From: Ruminococcus sp. OA3
Lineage (GTDB): Bacteria; Bacillota; Clostridia; Lachnospirales; Lachnospiraceae
Direction: 5' to 3'
Length of the DNA stretch: 64,000 nt
Assembly (NCBI RefSeq): GCF_022440845.1
Contig: NZ_JAKNTO010000001.1
Span: 3,782,001 to 3,846,000, forward strand
The notes below the pieces were generated by a model. That model had not been told where the DNA came from and did not search any database. It was given only the letters and a program-made list of their open reading frames with translations. Each line of letters begins with the position of its first letter. Position 1 is the first letter of the stretch. The position numbers were made by a program, and so were the translations under genes. Positions 1-7,096 of this stretch are shown piece after piece.

Positions 1-737
1 TCCGTCATCAACTCCGTATCACCGAGTTTCTCTATATTCCTGATCGGCACCATAGAGTCATCCTTCACCCAGGCTGCTCCCAATTTTGTTTCAATACTCT
101 CCGCCGTAACGTCCAAAAGCCCTGCCAGCTTTTCTATATCCGCGTCCGGATTTTCACTCATCTTACCGGGAACGAGTCCGACGGAAGACGCCGTGCCGGG
201 TCCCGCCAGCATTTTCCCATTTCTGTCCAGTACCCTTCCTCTGGCAGCAGCATCCGTAGATACCCTGATTTTATCGGAGTGTGTCATCTGAGGAAAAATA
301 ATGCTGTCACTCCAGGAAAGTGCATATCCTTTTTCTTTGTCCTTAACAAAGACCGCCTGATTATCAAAACTGATTTCACCGGCAACGCTGTCCATCTCCG
401 TGTGGTAAGAGACCGTGATCTCTGTCTTCCCTGTCTTTTCCGTACCGCTTACTTCAGTCTGAAAATTTTCAGCCTCGATCCCCTCATATATATTCTGATG
501 CCGTTCAAGAAATTCTTCTTTCCCGACACGTTTCTGACTCTCCGTATCCAGCATCTCATACATGGAGCTGTAATCTCCCTGCCTGACATATTCCATGTAC
601 TGTGCAAGCAGCATATCCGGCTGTTTATCAGCCCTTTTCCCCCTCAGAAATAACAGAACTGCTCCCGCGATGAGCACAATTGCCAGACCGCATATCACAC
701 CGGCCAGCACTCCTTTTTTCAATTTCCTGCCCTTCAT
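1..737 (-). CDS. Penicillin-binding protein, N-terminal part (MecA_N/NTF2-like), runs off the left edge
   Basis: The minus-strand reading frame starts at 737 and is open to base 1, giving about 245 residues of an incomplete protein. It begins with basic residues (MKGRKLKKG) and one membrane segment (about residues 9-31), typical of a bitopic transpeptidase. An NTF2-like MecA_N domain follows (from about residue 40, LLAQYMEYVRQGDYSSMYEM), then the start of the PBP dimerisation region (RGRVLDRNGKMLAGPG). The transpeptidase domain with its SxxK motif lies outside the window. It starts 2 bases after the VanY stop, so translational coupling is likely. Family call is firm; substrate and resistance role cannot be judged. 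Confidence 0.85.
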   Translation of the reverse strand, partial: MKGRKLKKGVLAGVICGLAIVLIAGAVLLFLRGKRADKQPDMLLAQYMEYVRQGDYSSMYEMLDTESQKRVGKEEFLERHQNIYEGIEAENFQTEVSGTEKTGKTEITVSYHTEMDSVAGEISFDNQAVFVKDKEKGYALSWSDSIIFPQMTHSDKIRVSTDAAARGRVLDRNGKMLAGPGTASSVGLVPGKMSENPDADIEKLAGLLDVTAESIETKLGAAWVKDDSMVPIRNIEKLGDTELMT

Positions 738-739
738 AA

Positions 740-1579
740 TTACTGCTCCTCCAAATACTCTTCAAGTGTAATTCCCCGGCTCATGATCTGATATGCAGCA
801 TACTTGCCCACATATCTGAAATGCCACGGTTCATAGATCACACCGGTTATCTCTGTTTTATCTTCCGGATACCGAAGGATAAAACCATAGTCTGCACAGT
901 TGTTGAGCAGCCACCGATATTCCGGTGTCTCCTCCTGTTCCTTCTCCAGCTCCTGATAGTCTTCGGAGACAATGTCAGCCGCAAGCCCCAGTCCGTGTTC
1001 ACTGTGTCTTGCGTATGAAACATGCCTGCGTGCCTCGGTCTCTGCTTCCTCCTGGCTCATGCCTTCTTTCTCCATATGATACAGCACCTGCTCCTCAAAA
1101 AGTTCTTCCTGCCTCTCCTCTGACCGGTAAGCTGAACACACCACTGGCGACAGTCCCTGTGACCTGGCCGCCTCAAGCATACCCTGCAGCGCCCCCACCG
1201 CCCGCATGTCAAACTGCTGTCCATCTCCCAGATCTGTCAGCAGAAGCTCGTAATCATCCGGCATCGGATGATCTGCGTTCAGCAGAATCAGTTTCCAGTC
1301 TTTTTTATCAATCACTCCCACCGGTTCCGCAATATCCTGATCTGCACTTTCAGTAGATTCTGTATCTGCCTTTCCTGCTGCAGGCTCCGGTTTCACCTCC
1401 GCCTGGTCTGTGTTAGCCCGCCCCTCATCAAAAGCCTCTTCCATGTAAGCCGTCCATGCTGACACACATGTCACATACCCCACAGCAGCGAGATTGTGCA
1501 TGAGATACACCAGCAGAAGAACCGCTGTACTCAAAATCAGAGACCGGATAAACCGATTTCGTCCCGCCCGCTTTTTCAT
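740..1579 (-). CDS. D-alanyl-D-alanine carboxypeptidase, VanY/M15B family
   Basis: Membrane-anchored zinc peptidase that trims the terminal D-Ala from peptidoglycan stem peptides. An N-terminal basic stretch and membrane segment (about residues 10-35) precede an acidic linker and the M15B domain. Visible motifs are SAYRSEERQ, the zinc-site block RHSEHGLGLAADI and the C-terminal EPWHFRYVG; together they carry the His/Asp/His ligands and the catalytic acid. The frame extends to a GTG at 1636 with AAAGGG four bases upstream. I prefer the ATG at 1579 because it gives a normal MKKR-type anchor and has GGAGG upstream; the start is therefore uncertain. It lies between ArsC-like and PBP genes in a tight operon, fitting cell-wall remodelling. 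Confidence 0.88.
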   Translation of the reverse strand: MKKRAGRNRFIRSLILSTAVLLLVYLMHNLAAVGYVTCVSAWTAYMEEAFDEGRANTDQAEVKPEPAAGKADTESTESADQDIAEPVGVIDKKDWKLILLNADHPMPDDYELLLTDLGDGQQFDMRAVGALQGMLEAARSQGLSPVVCSAYRSEERQEELFEEQVLYHMEKEGMSQEEAETEARRHVSYARHSEHGLGLAADIVSEDYQELEKEQEETPEYRWLLNNCADYGFILRYPEDKTEITGVIYEPWHFRYVGKYAAYQIMSRGITLEEYLEEQ

Positions 1580-1648
1580 CCTCTGTTTTGCACCTCCGTT
1601 ACTGTCCCCCAGGATTTTCCGGCGTATCAGAATCACATCACCCTTTTT

Positions 1649-1999
1649 CTACAGCAACGTTTCTTCCCACTGCGACTCCTTAAAGCCCACCAGCACTGTC
1701 TGACCGGTGATAACCAGCGGCCGCTTTACCAGCATTCCATCCGATGCCAGCAGCTGATACTGCTCGTCCTCACTCATCGTGGGAAGTTTTTCTTTCAGTT
1801 TCATGTCTTTGTATCGCAATCCGCTTGTATTGAAAAAACGTTTCAGTGGCAGACCACTTTTCTCATGCCAGCATTTCAGCTCTTCCACCGTTGGATTCTC
1901 TGTTTTGATTTCCCTGTCCTCATACGAAATTCCATGGTCATCCAGCCATTTTTTTGCCTTTTTACAGGTACCGCATTTTGAATAACATAATAAAAGCAT
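1649..1999 (-). CDS. ArsC/Spx-family thioredoxin-fold protein (YffB-like)
   Basis: A 116-residue ArsC-superfamily protein. It opens with a thioredoxin-fold strand and a CxxC pair (CYSKCGTCKKAKKWLDD, Cys at about 10 and 13), followed by KTENPTVEEL and a KRPLVITG block near the C-terminus, both typical of the ArsC/Spx fold. The family includes glutaredoxin-linked arsenate reductases and redox-sensing Spx regulators. No other arsenic gene is nearby, so arsenate reduction is unproven. The start has AAAGGAG upstream. It sits 12 bases after the HAD gene within the operon. Confidence 0.85.
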   Translation of the reverse strand: MLLLCYSKCGTCKKAKKWLDDHGISYEDREIKTENPTVEELKCWHEKSGLPLKRFFNTSGLRYKDMKLKEKLPTMSEDEQYQLLASDGMLVKRPLVITGQTVLVGFKESQWEETLL

Positions 2000-2011
2000 T
2001 GTTTTCTCCTT

Positions 2012-2698
2012 TCAGTCTGCGAATAAAAGTTCGCCTTCCTCATTAAAATCTACGGTCCGATAATCTGCTATAACGGGAACATCCCATTCCCTGCGCAGCA
2101 GTTCTCTGCCCTCTTTTCCCTCACCGATTCCTATAATTTCTGAAATTCCCGCATTCCTGGCCGACAAAATTCCTGCCGGTGCATCTTCAAACACAACACA
2201 CTTTGATGGATCACACTGAATGCGTGCTGCGGCTCTGATATAGATATCGGGTGCCGGTTTTCCTGCGAATGTACCGTCATGATAGATAAAGTTTTGATCA
2301 CTGAACCATCGGTCCAGATGTAACGTATCAAAATAAAAATCAACATTCGGACGCTGAGAGCTGGTAGCCACCGCATATGGGATATGCCTGTTCTTCATCT
2401 TGTCAAACATTTCCCTGGCCCCATCGGCCAGTCTGAAATTCTCACCCTGCTTCAGACACATTTTTCTGTAGATGACTTCCTTTTCTTCACCCAGACGTTC
2501 TGCTTGTTCTTTTGAGAATTTTTTTCCGAAGAAATACTCCAGAATAATGTCATTATTTTTTCCATGTACATTTTTCAGAAATTCTTCGTCCGATATTTCT
2601 TTCCCTCCTTTTTCCCTGATCAGCGTTCTCCATGCCGCCTCATTGAATACCGAGTCAAAGATCAGTGTGCCATTAAAATCAAAGATATATCCCTTCAT
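2012..2698 (-). CDS. HAD-superfamily hydrolase, beta-phosphoglucomutase-like
   Basis: A 228-residue HAD subfamily IA protein, about normal size for a small-molecule phosphatase or phosphomutase. Motif I is FDFNGTL: the nucleophile Asp is present, but the usual second Asp (general acid/base) is Asn. Motif II is VATSSQ, and the motif III/IV region carries GKPAPDIY and VVFEDAPAG. The start ATG overlaps the stop of the upstream YkgJ gene as ATGA. Substrate unknown. The Asn change may restrict catalysis to phosphoryl transfer without normal proton shuttling. Confidence 0.85.
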   Translation of the reverse strand: MKGYIFDFNGTLIFDSVFNEAAWRTLIREKGGKEISDEEFLKNVHGKNNDIILEYFFGKKFSKEQAERLGEEKEVIYRKMCLKQGENFRLADGAREMFDKMKNRHIPYAVATSSQRPNVDFYFDTLHLDRWFSDQNFIYHDGTFAGKPAPDIYIRAAARIQCDPSKCVVFEDAPAGILSARNAGISEIIGIGEGKEGRELLRREWDVPVIADYRTVDFNEEGELLFAD

Positions 2699-3363
2699 CC
2701 TGGTACTCCTTTCTGTCTGGCGTTCTGCAGACGCTCATTGAACTGCTCATAAAAATCTTCTGTTGTATGATAAGCTCTGAGATAAAATTCCTGCAGCACA
2801 TACAGGCTGGTCGCCCTTATCAGTTCCTGATCATCTGTTTGTTTTACGTTTTCCTGCTGTTCTTTCAGGAAATAATGCCAGTCTGTGATAAACTGTTCGT
2901 TTCTTTTCACATCAGGGGTATCGATCCATTTTTTCACTTTTACCTTTCCCCTGTTTTCCTTCCTGCATTCCCTGATCTGCAGGAAATACTGAAAAGTATT
3001 GTCTTCATAAATTCTTCCCAGCGGAAAGATCCTGCAGATCCCCGGCCGGAATGCATGGACCCTGCATCTTCCCCCGTTATCCAGAAAAACGCAGGTTTCG
3101 CTGTCACCGTCCATTTTCAGGTTCGGCAGAATCACGCCATCCACAATATTTAATTCAATTACCTGATCGATCATCCCTTCAAATGACAGGTTCAATCCTG
3201 CGGACATCCGAAAAATATCAAGGGGATCCAGCACAATTGAGTTTCCCATCCCGCGGCAGCAGGCCGAACAGCCTTCACAGTCCCTGCAGTCAGCTTTAAC
3301 CATATCATTCAGGCCATACAGTCTTCCGTCAGAAATTTCTTTTAAATCAATATTTCTCTCCAT
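2695..3363 (-). CDS. YkgJ-family cysteine-cluster protein
   Basis: About 222 residues. An N-terminal cysteine cluster (CRDCEGCSACC near residue 27) with further Cys in CVFLDNGGRCRVHAFRPGIC matches the YkgJ/CxxCxxCC metal- or Fe-S-binding family, whose biochemical role is not established. A longer frame to 3480 exists, but AGAGG precedes the ATG at 3363 and the extra N-terminus is arginine-rich and non-conserved in appearance, so 3363 is chosen. It begins 17 bases after the NUDIX gene and overlaps the HAD gene by four bases. Confidence 0.8.
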   Translation of the reverse strand: MERNIDLKEISDGRLYGLNDMVKADCRDCEGCSACCRGMGNSIVLDPLDIFRMSAGLNLSFEGMIDQVIELNIVDGVILPNLKMDGDSETCVFLDNGGRCRVHAFRPGICRIFPLGRIYEDNTFQYFLQIRECRKENRGKVKVKKWIDTPDVKRNEQFITDWHYFLKEQQENVKQTDDQELIRATSLYVLQEFYLRAYHTTEDFYEQFNERLQNARQKGVPG

Positions 3364-3379
3364 GATCTTTTCCTCTTTT

Positions 3380-4000
3380 TCAGTCAAACTGTACCTGCCA
3401 CTGCGGATCTGCAGCGGCTTCAAAACACATCCTAATCTGTTCCATGCTGTTTTTTTCCGCCGCCAGCTCCGGTATCTCACTCAGTGGAAAAAACCGGCTC
3501 TCCGTGGTTTCCATATTTTCCTGAAACTCACCGCCCAGGGCCTCACACAGTACAAATACTTTGCAGACACCATGTATGTATTCGGGTATATTATGTTTTC
3601 TCCTGTCCTGTACGGCAATCAGTCTTACCGCCCGGACATCAAGTCCCGCCTCTTCTTTTACTTCTTTGACCGTATTGCTGCCGACAGACTGGTCAACATC
3701 GACCCAGCCGCCCGGAAGGGACCATGTCCCTTTTTTCTCCCTGACAAGCAATATCTTTCCGTTCTCAAAAACTGCCGCACGTGTATCGAGTTTCGGTGTC
3801 TGATACCCGGTCTCACCACAGAACAGGTTTTTCACCTGCCGGAGAGGCATCCCACTCCCGGCGCCTGCCATCTCCGCGGCTATTTCCCGAATTCTCTTAA
3901 AGCGCTCAATATCAAACTCATTTTTAGAGTATGCCAGACCACACTGCGCCAGAAACTGCAGCTCTCTCACCCATTCGATCCAGCGTTTATCTTCATTCAT
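3380..4000 (-). CDS. NUDIX hydrolase with N-terminal helical domain
   Basis: First gene of the leftward operon, 206 residues. The N-terminal helical part (WIEWVRELQFLAQCGLAYSK) matches the small domain found before some clostridial NUDIX domains. The Nudix box starts PGGWVDVDQS and continues KEVKEEAGLDV; the conserved Glu before the insert is Gln and the usual Arg-Glu is Lys-Glu, while the metal-binding EE pair is kept. Relatives hydrolyse ADP-ribose or other nucleoside diphosphate derivatives; substrate not assigned. The ribosome binding site is weak (AGCAGG). Confidence 0.85.
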   Translation of the reverse strand: MNEDKRWIEWVRELQFLAQCGLAYSKNEFDIERFKRIREIAAEMAGAGSGMPLRQVKNLFCGETGYQTPKLDTRAAVFENGKILLVREKKGTWSLPGGWVDVDQSVGSNTVKEVKEEAGLDVRAVRLIAVQDRRKHNIPEYIHGVCKVFVLCEALGGEFQENMETTESRFFPLSEIPELAAEKNSMEQIRMCFEAAADPQWQVQFD

Positions 4001-4059
4001 ATTATAATAGCCTGCTTTCTTTCTCTAAGATTTAACCTCTTCCATCATAACAATACCGG

Positions 4060-4102
4060 GGGGAAAAGTAAAGAACCCGAGTTCACATTGAACCCGGGTT
4101 CT
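4060..4102 (-). terminator. Rho-independent terminator of the sigma/DUF4179 operon
   Basis: On the minus strand, arms 4102-4090 and 4084-4072 (AGAACCCGGGTTC paired with GAACTCGGGTTCT, one G-T wobble) form a 13-bp stem with a 5-base loop, followed by TTACTTTT. It stands downstream of the DUF4179 stop, separated from it by the inserted element at 4131-4283. Confidence 0.8.
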
Positions 4103-4122
4103 CCCATCAGTTATATCTTTAT

Positions 4123-4291
4123 GAAAATTCGTGGCTGTTCAGGACGGCGCATCTTCTTGACCGAAAAAGTCGGTCAAGAAGCATCGGATGTTCATCCGAT
4201 GCGGGAATTGGTGCTGAAAGCGACTTACAGGCAAGCTTGACGCAGCTTTCTGCACCAATTCCCACGCCGTCCTGAACTGTTACGAAAATTC
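4123..4291. mobile_element. MITE-like cloverleaf element with terminal inverted repeats and 8-bp direct repeats
   Basis: The core 4131-4283 begins GTGGCTGTTCAGGACGGCG and its other end, read in reverse complement, is GTAACAGTTCAGGACGGCG: 19-bp imperfect terminal inverted repeats, 16 of 19 identical. Both sides carry the direct repeat GAAAATTC (4123-4130 and 4284-4291), a likely 8-bp target duplication. Inside are three hairpins: 4153-4164/4170-4181, 4181-4189/4194-4202, and 4203-4221/4245-4263 (one mismatch). With the outer stem this makes a four-way cloverleaf. It has no room for a transposase. The stop codon of the DUF4179 gene lies in its right end. Confidence 0.75.
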
Positions 4292-5482
4292 TATCTCCGT
4301 CTGATACAGTGCTTTCTCCGGAAGCAGATATGCGTTATCTCCCTTACATTCATCCATATACGTGATATAATCGACAACATATACGCTCACTTTGCTGGTG
4401 TCCCGGCCGTGTGTGGAATAAACTTCCACAATATCTCCCTGCGATTCCAGCAGTTCCCCGTCTGCATCACAGATTGCTACGATATAGTCCGCAGGGCTTG
4501 CACCTTCCGGAATGATTGCATCTGCCTTTATCTCATATGCGGTCCTGGTGACCGCAGAGATTCCCACGCCTGCTTCATTCGTTTCATCAACTGTGACTGT
4601 CGTAGTCGAGGAATTGTCCAGCACAACATCGAAGTTAAATTCCCATTCTCCCTCATAGTGCTTCTGATCCGTAACCGGAATAGTGAGTGTCTCGCCGGGA
4701 TTATCCGGGTCGTTGACTGTCTGCGTTGTGGAAGCGGTTGACAGATCTGAAAATATATCTGAGATCCGCAGCGTATAGCCAAACTGATCCGGTACTTCAA
4801 TATAGCCGCCCGCACCGTCGGCAAGATACTCAAGGTCCATACGGATAATACCCGCAAACGTCTGATTATCCTCAAACTGTCCCTCAATGTAATACGGTGT
4901 TATCATTCCGTTTTCAGTGGTACACTCGACGACCCCGAGTCCTGCCTCAGAAAAATCGAATCCCACGGAGGTCGTCAGCTCCAGTCTGTCATAATCCAGC
5001 TGATACCCTTCCATATTCTGCGTGCGTATAAAATCATCCGGGAAGCCCTCTTCATTTTCGATACTGACTGCGAGATACAGCGCCATGCTGTCATAGTACG
5101 CTTCCGAGACCGTAACGGTGATTCCATTAGAGGTCTGAACATATTGACTGTCCTCTTCGTTCCCTTCGGTGACCAGACTCTGGGCATGACTGCTGTAATC
5201 ACCTTTATACGTCACGTCCTCCTCCACTGTCTGGAAAATCCGCCCGATCAGCGGTATCTTTTCCGCCAGAACCGGGTTGCTGACAAAGACCGCACATGCT
5301 ACCGCCGCCACTGCTGCTGTTCCAGTAATTCCTGTCAGCATCTTTCTGAATGAACGCTTTTTATATCCCGTTTTTGCTGACCTTATTTTCTGGTAAGCTT
5401 CCTCCATGCTGCGATCGATCACCGCTGATTGTGCCGGTTCCTGCCCCAATACTCTTTTCATAGTTTCTTCTGAATATTTCAT
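4280..5482 (-). CDS. DUF4179 membrane protein, putative anti-sigma factor
   Basis: A 400-residue protein with a cytoplasmic N-terminal part (about 1-48), one membrane segment (about 49-70, ITGTAAVAAVACAVFVSNPV) and a large extracytoplasmic DUF4179-type domain. DUF4179 proteins are regularly encoded after ECF sigma factors and are thought to be anti-sigma factors or signal receivers; that role is inferred here from the position 19 bases after the sigma gene. GGAGG precedes the ATG. The last codons read Glu-Phe-Ser-stop, with the stop now supplied by the inserted element at 4131-4283; the uninterrupted site would give the same C-terminus. Confidence 0.8.
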   Translation of the reverse strand: MKYSEETMKRVLGQEPAQSAVIDRSMEEAYQKIRSAKTGYKKRSFRKMLTGITGTAAVAAVACAVFVSNPVLAEKIPLIGRIFQTVEEDVTYKGDYSSHAQSLVTEGNEEDSQYVQTSNGITVTVSEAYYDSMALYLAVSIENEEGFPDDFIRTQNMEGYQLDYDRLELTTSVGFDFSEAGLGVVECTTENGMITPYYIEGQFEDNQTFAGIIRMDLEYLADGAGGYIEVPDQFGYTLRISDIFSDLSTASTTQTVNDPDNPGETLTIPVTDQKHYEGEWEFNFDVVLDNSSTTTVTVDETNEAGVGISAVTRTAYEIKADAIIPEGASPADYIVAICDADGELLESQGDIVEVYSTHGRDTSKVSVYVVDYITYMDECKGDNAYLLPEKALYQTEIEFS

Positions 5483-5501
5483 ATAACTGCTGCCTCCAAT
5501 C

Positions 5502-6023
5502 CTAACGTGTAAAAGCCCTGATGGTTCCCTCTGCCTGCAACTCCTGCCTGATGATCTCTTTTCCCCGATGAAGCCTGCTTTTTACTGTATTCTCCTTCAT
5601 CTCCATAATCAGCGCAATTTCTTTTGTCGTAAATTCCTCACCGTAATACAGCTGAAAAATAATTCTGCTGTCCTCCGGAAGGCTGCTGATCATATCACGG
5701 AACTCCTGCCCCGCAAAATCATCTTCCCAGACTCCGCTTAATGGTATTTCTTCCATCACAAGGCTCCTCTGATAGCTGTTGTACATCCTGTTACAGTTAT
5801 TGATAAGAATCCGTATCAACCACGTTTTGAAATATTTTGCATTTTTTAATTCTTTTAAATGTTCAAATGCATCCAACACCGTCTGCTGCATTACATCAGC
5901 CACATCTTCTTCACTTTTGAAGAAGCCAAATGCGACCCGTTCCATCGCTTTTTTATGTTCTTCCATCAACTCAACGAATGCATCCGCATCTCCGCGCTGG
6001 GCACGTTTTACCCGCAATGTCAT
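5502..6023 (-). CDS. ECF-type RNA polymerase sigma factor
   Basis: A 173-residue sigma-70 family factor with region 2 (DAFVELMEEHKKAMERVAFG, with DVADVMQQTVLDAFEHL for -10 recognition) and region 4 (LPEDSRIIFQLYYGEEFTTK, then ENTVKSRLHRGKE for -35 recognition). An upstream ATG at 6107 is in frame, but GGAGG lies directly before the ATG at 6023 and region 2 begins right after it, so 6023 is the start. It heads a two-gene operon with the DUF4179 protein, its probable inhibitor. A candidate self-recognised promoter lies at 6095-6120. Confidence 0.88.
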   Translation of the reverse strand: MTLRVKRAQRGDADAFVELMEEHKKAMERVAFGFFKSEEDVADVMQQTVLDAFEHLKELKNAKYFKTWLIRILINNCNRMYNSYQRSLVMEEIPLSGVWEDDFAGQEFRDMISSLPEDSRIIFQLYYGEEFTTKEIALIMEMKENTVKSRLHRGKEIIRQELQAEGTIRAFTR

Positions 6024-6094
6024 ATTAACCTCCGTATCGCCCGGCCGGGGCAGTTTATCCTGTAGTGCGTTTTTAACCGCCTTACACTTATTAG

Positions 6095-6120
6095 ATAGAC
6101 CAGGCACGTGTTTCGTTGCA
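6095..6120 (-). promoter_or_regulatory. Candidate autoregulated ECF promoter
   Basis: On the minus strand TGCAAC (6120-6115, continuing GAAA) is followed 14 bases later by GTCTAT (6100-6095). An AAC-containing -35 with a GTC-type -10 is the usual form of ECF promoters in front of their own sigma genes. The element spacing is not certain. Transcription from here would start downstream of the ATG at 6107, which agrees with the 6023 start. Confidence 0.45.
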
Positions 6121-6146
6121 TTAAAATGATTTTTGGCAGCTTGTTT

Positions 6147-6902
6147 TTATGACCAGTACATGATGGCGTTTTTGAGGAATTCGGCGCATCCTGGAATTTC
6201 TTTATCATAATAAATGTGAAACCTCTCGTCAGCCACGTACATATTGGCCAGTCCTCTATGCATCTGACTCGTATATCGTGGAGTCGTCATCTCAAGCCAC
6301 TCCCTGTGCAGCAGTACAATCCGGCGTCCTTCTTCACTGTCATGCATTGTCCCCGCACGGACTGCTTCTTCCAATCCGTCCAGGATCTCCTGCTCCAGTT
6401 TCCGGAACTGTTCATAATCCTCAGGCGTCATCTGCAGCATTTTGCGGTTTGATTCATCCATCCGCTTATCCCCGTATCTCTCCCTTACTTCCTGTCCGTA
6501 TCTTTTTTCATTTTTTTCTATCATATCCTGTTTAAATGCTTCAAATCTTTCGCAATCACTCATTGTTATTTCTCCTTTCATCGATGCTATCGTGCGTTCC
6601 ACGGCAGATATCACACCTTCGATTTTCATCCTCTGGTGTTTCAGATCCTCCAGATGCTCATTCAGGGCCCCCATAATATCAAAATCATGGTTATACAGGA
6701 CATCCGCAATCTTTTCGAGGCAGAATCCGCGCTGCCTGTAAAACAGAATCTGCTGCAGCAGCTCCAGTTCTTTCGGACCGTAATACCGGTAACCGGCTTC
6801 GCTTGTCCGTGAAGGCTTTAGCAGGCCAATTTCATCATAATATCGCAGGGTACGTGCACTTACACCTGCTATTTTTGATAATTCTTTAATACTGTACTCC
6901 AT
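6147..6902 (-). CDS. MerR-family regulator with TipAS ligand-binding domain
   Basis: A 251-residue activator. The N-terminal MerR winged helix (YSIKELSKIAGVSARTLRYY) is followed by the dimerisation coiled coil (about 75-115) and a C-terminal TipAS-type antibiotic-recognition domain (about 130-245, with HREWLEMTTPRYTSQMHRGL and MYVADERF). TipA-like proteins bind drugs and activate promoters with long spacers. It diverges from the MATE pump at 7097, a likely target. GGGAGG precedes the start. A promoter with a 19-bp spacer at 6936-6966 suggests autoregulation. Confidence 0.9.
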   Translation of the reverse strand: MEYSIKELSKIAGVSARTLRYYDEIGLLKPSRTSEAGYRYYGPKELELLQQILFYRQRGFCLEKIADVLYNHDFDIMGALNEHLEDLKHQRMKIEGVISAVERTIASMKGEITMSDCERFEAFKQDMIEKNEKRYGQEVRERYGDKRMDESNRKMLQMTPEDYEQFRKLEQEILDGLEEAVRAGTMHDSEEGRRIVLLHREWLEMTTPRYTSQMHRGLANMYVADERFHIYYDKEIPGCAEFLKNAIMYWS

Positions 6903-6935
6903 ATGATTACCTCCCGAGCTTCCTGCCGTACACTA

Positions 6936-6966
6936 AGTATAGAGGTTTCCGCAACGTCAAAGTCAA
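6936..6966 (-). promoter_or_regulatory. MerR-type promoter with 19-bp spacer
   Basis: On the minus strand TTGACT (6966-6961) and TATACT (6941-6936) are separated by 19 bp, the over-long spacing typical of MerR-controlled promoters. The spacer carries an imperfect dyad (GACTTTGACG / CGGAAACCTC around TTG), a plausible operator for the product of the gene it transcribes. Confidence 0.7.
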
Positions 6967-6974
6967 GTGTTTAT

Positions 6975-7003
6975 TTGACGATTTTCACAGCATCATATAA
7001 TAT
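6975..7003 (+). promoter_or_regulatory. SigA-type promoter of the MATE gene
   Basis: TTGACG (6975-6980), 17-bp spacer, TAATAT (6998-7003). The predicted start near 7009-7011 coincides with the first base of the hairpin at 7009-7056. It is back-to-back with the regulator promoter at 6936-6966, so one bound regulator could affect both. Confidence 0.7.
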
Positions 7004-7008
7004 TATAT

Positions 7009-7056
7009 CAGTAATAGTTGAGACGACGGGAAAACCTCTTGTCCGAACTGTTACTG
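7009..7056 (+). promoter_or_regulatory. Structured 5' leader of the MATE gene
   Basis: CAGTAATAGTT (7009-7019) pairs with AACTGTTACTG (7046-7056), an 11-bp stem with one wobble, enclosing a 26-base segment with further short pairings (GAC/GTC, GGG/CCT). It begins at the predicted transcription start and ends about 28 bases before the ribosome binding site. No known riboswitch class recognised. Confidence 0.5.
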
Positions 7057-7096
7057 TATCAGGATTTGGTATCATCAAAAAAAGGGGGAATTACAG

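Noticed and set aside
3362-4240. A 292-codon plus-strand frame opposite the NUDIX gene
   Set aside because: Antisense shadow of a clear NUDIX gene; the translated product has no domain and crosses a terminator and the MITE-like element.
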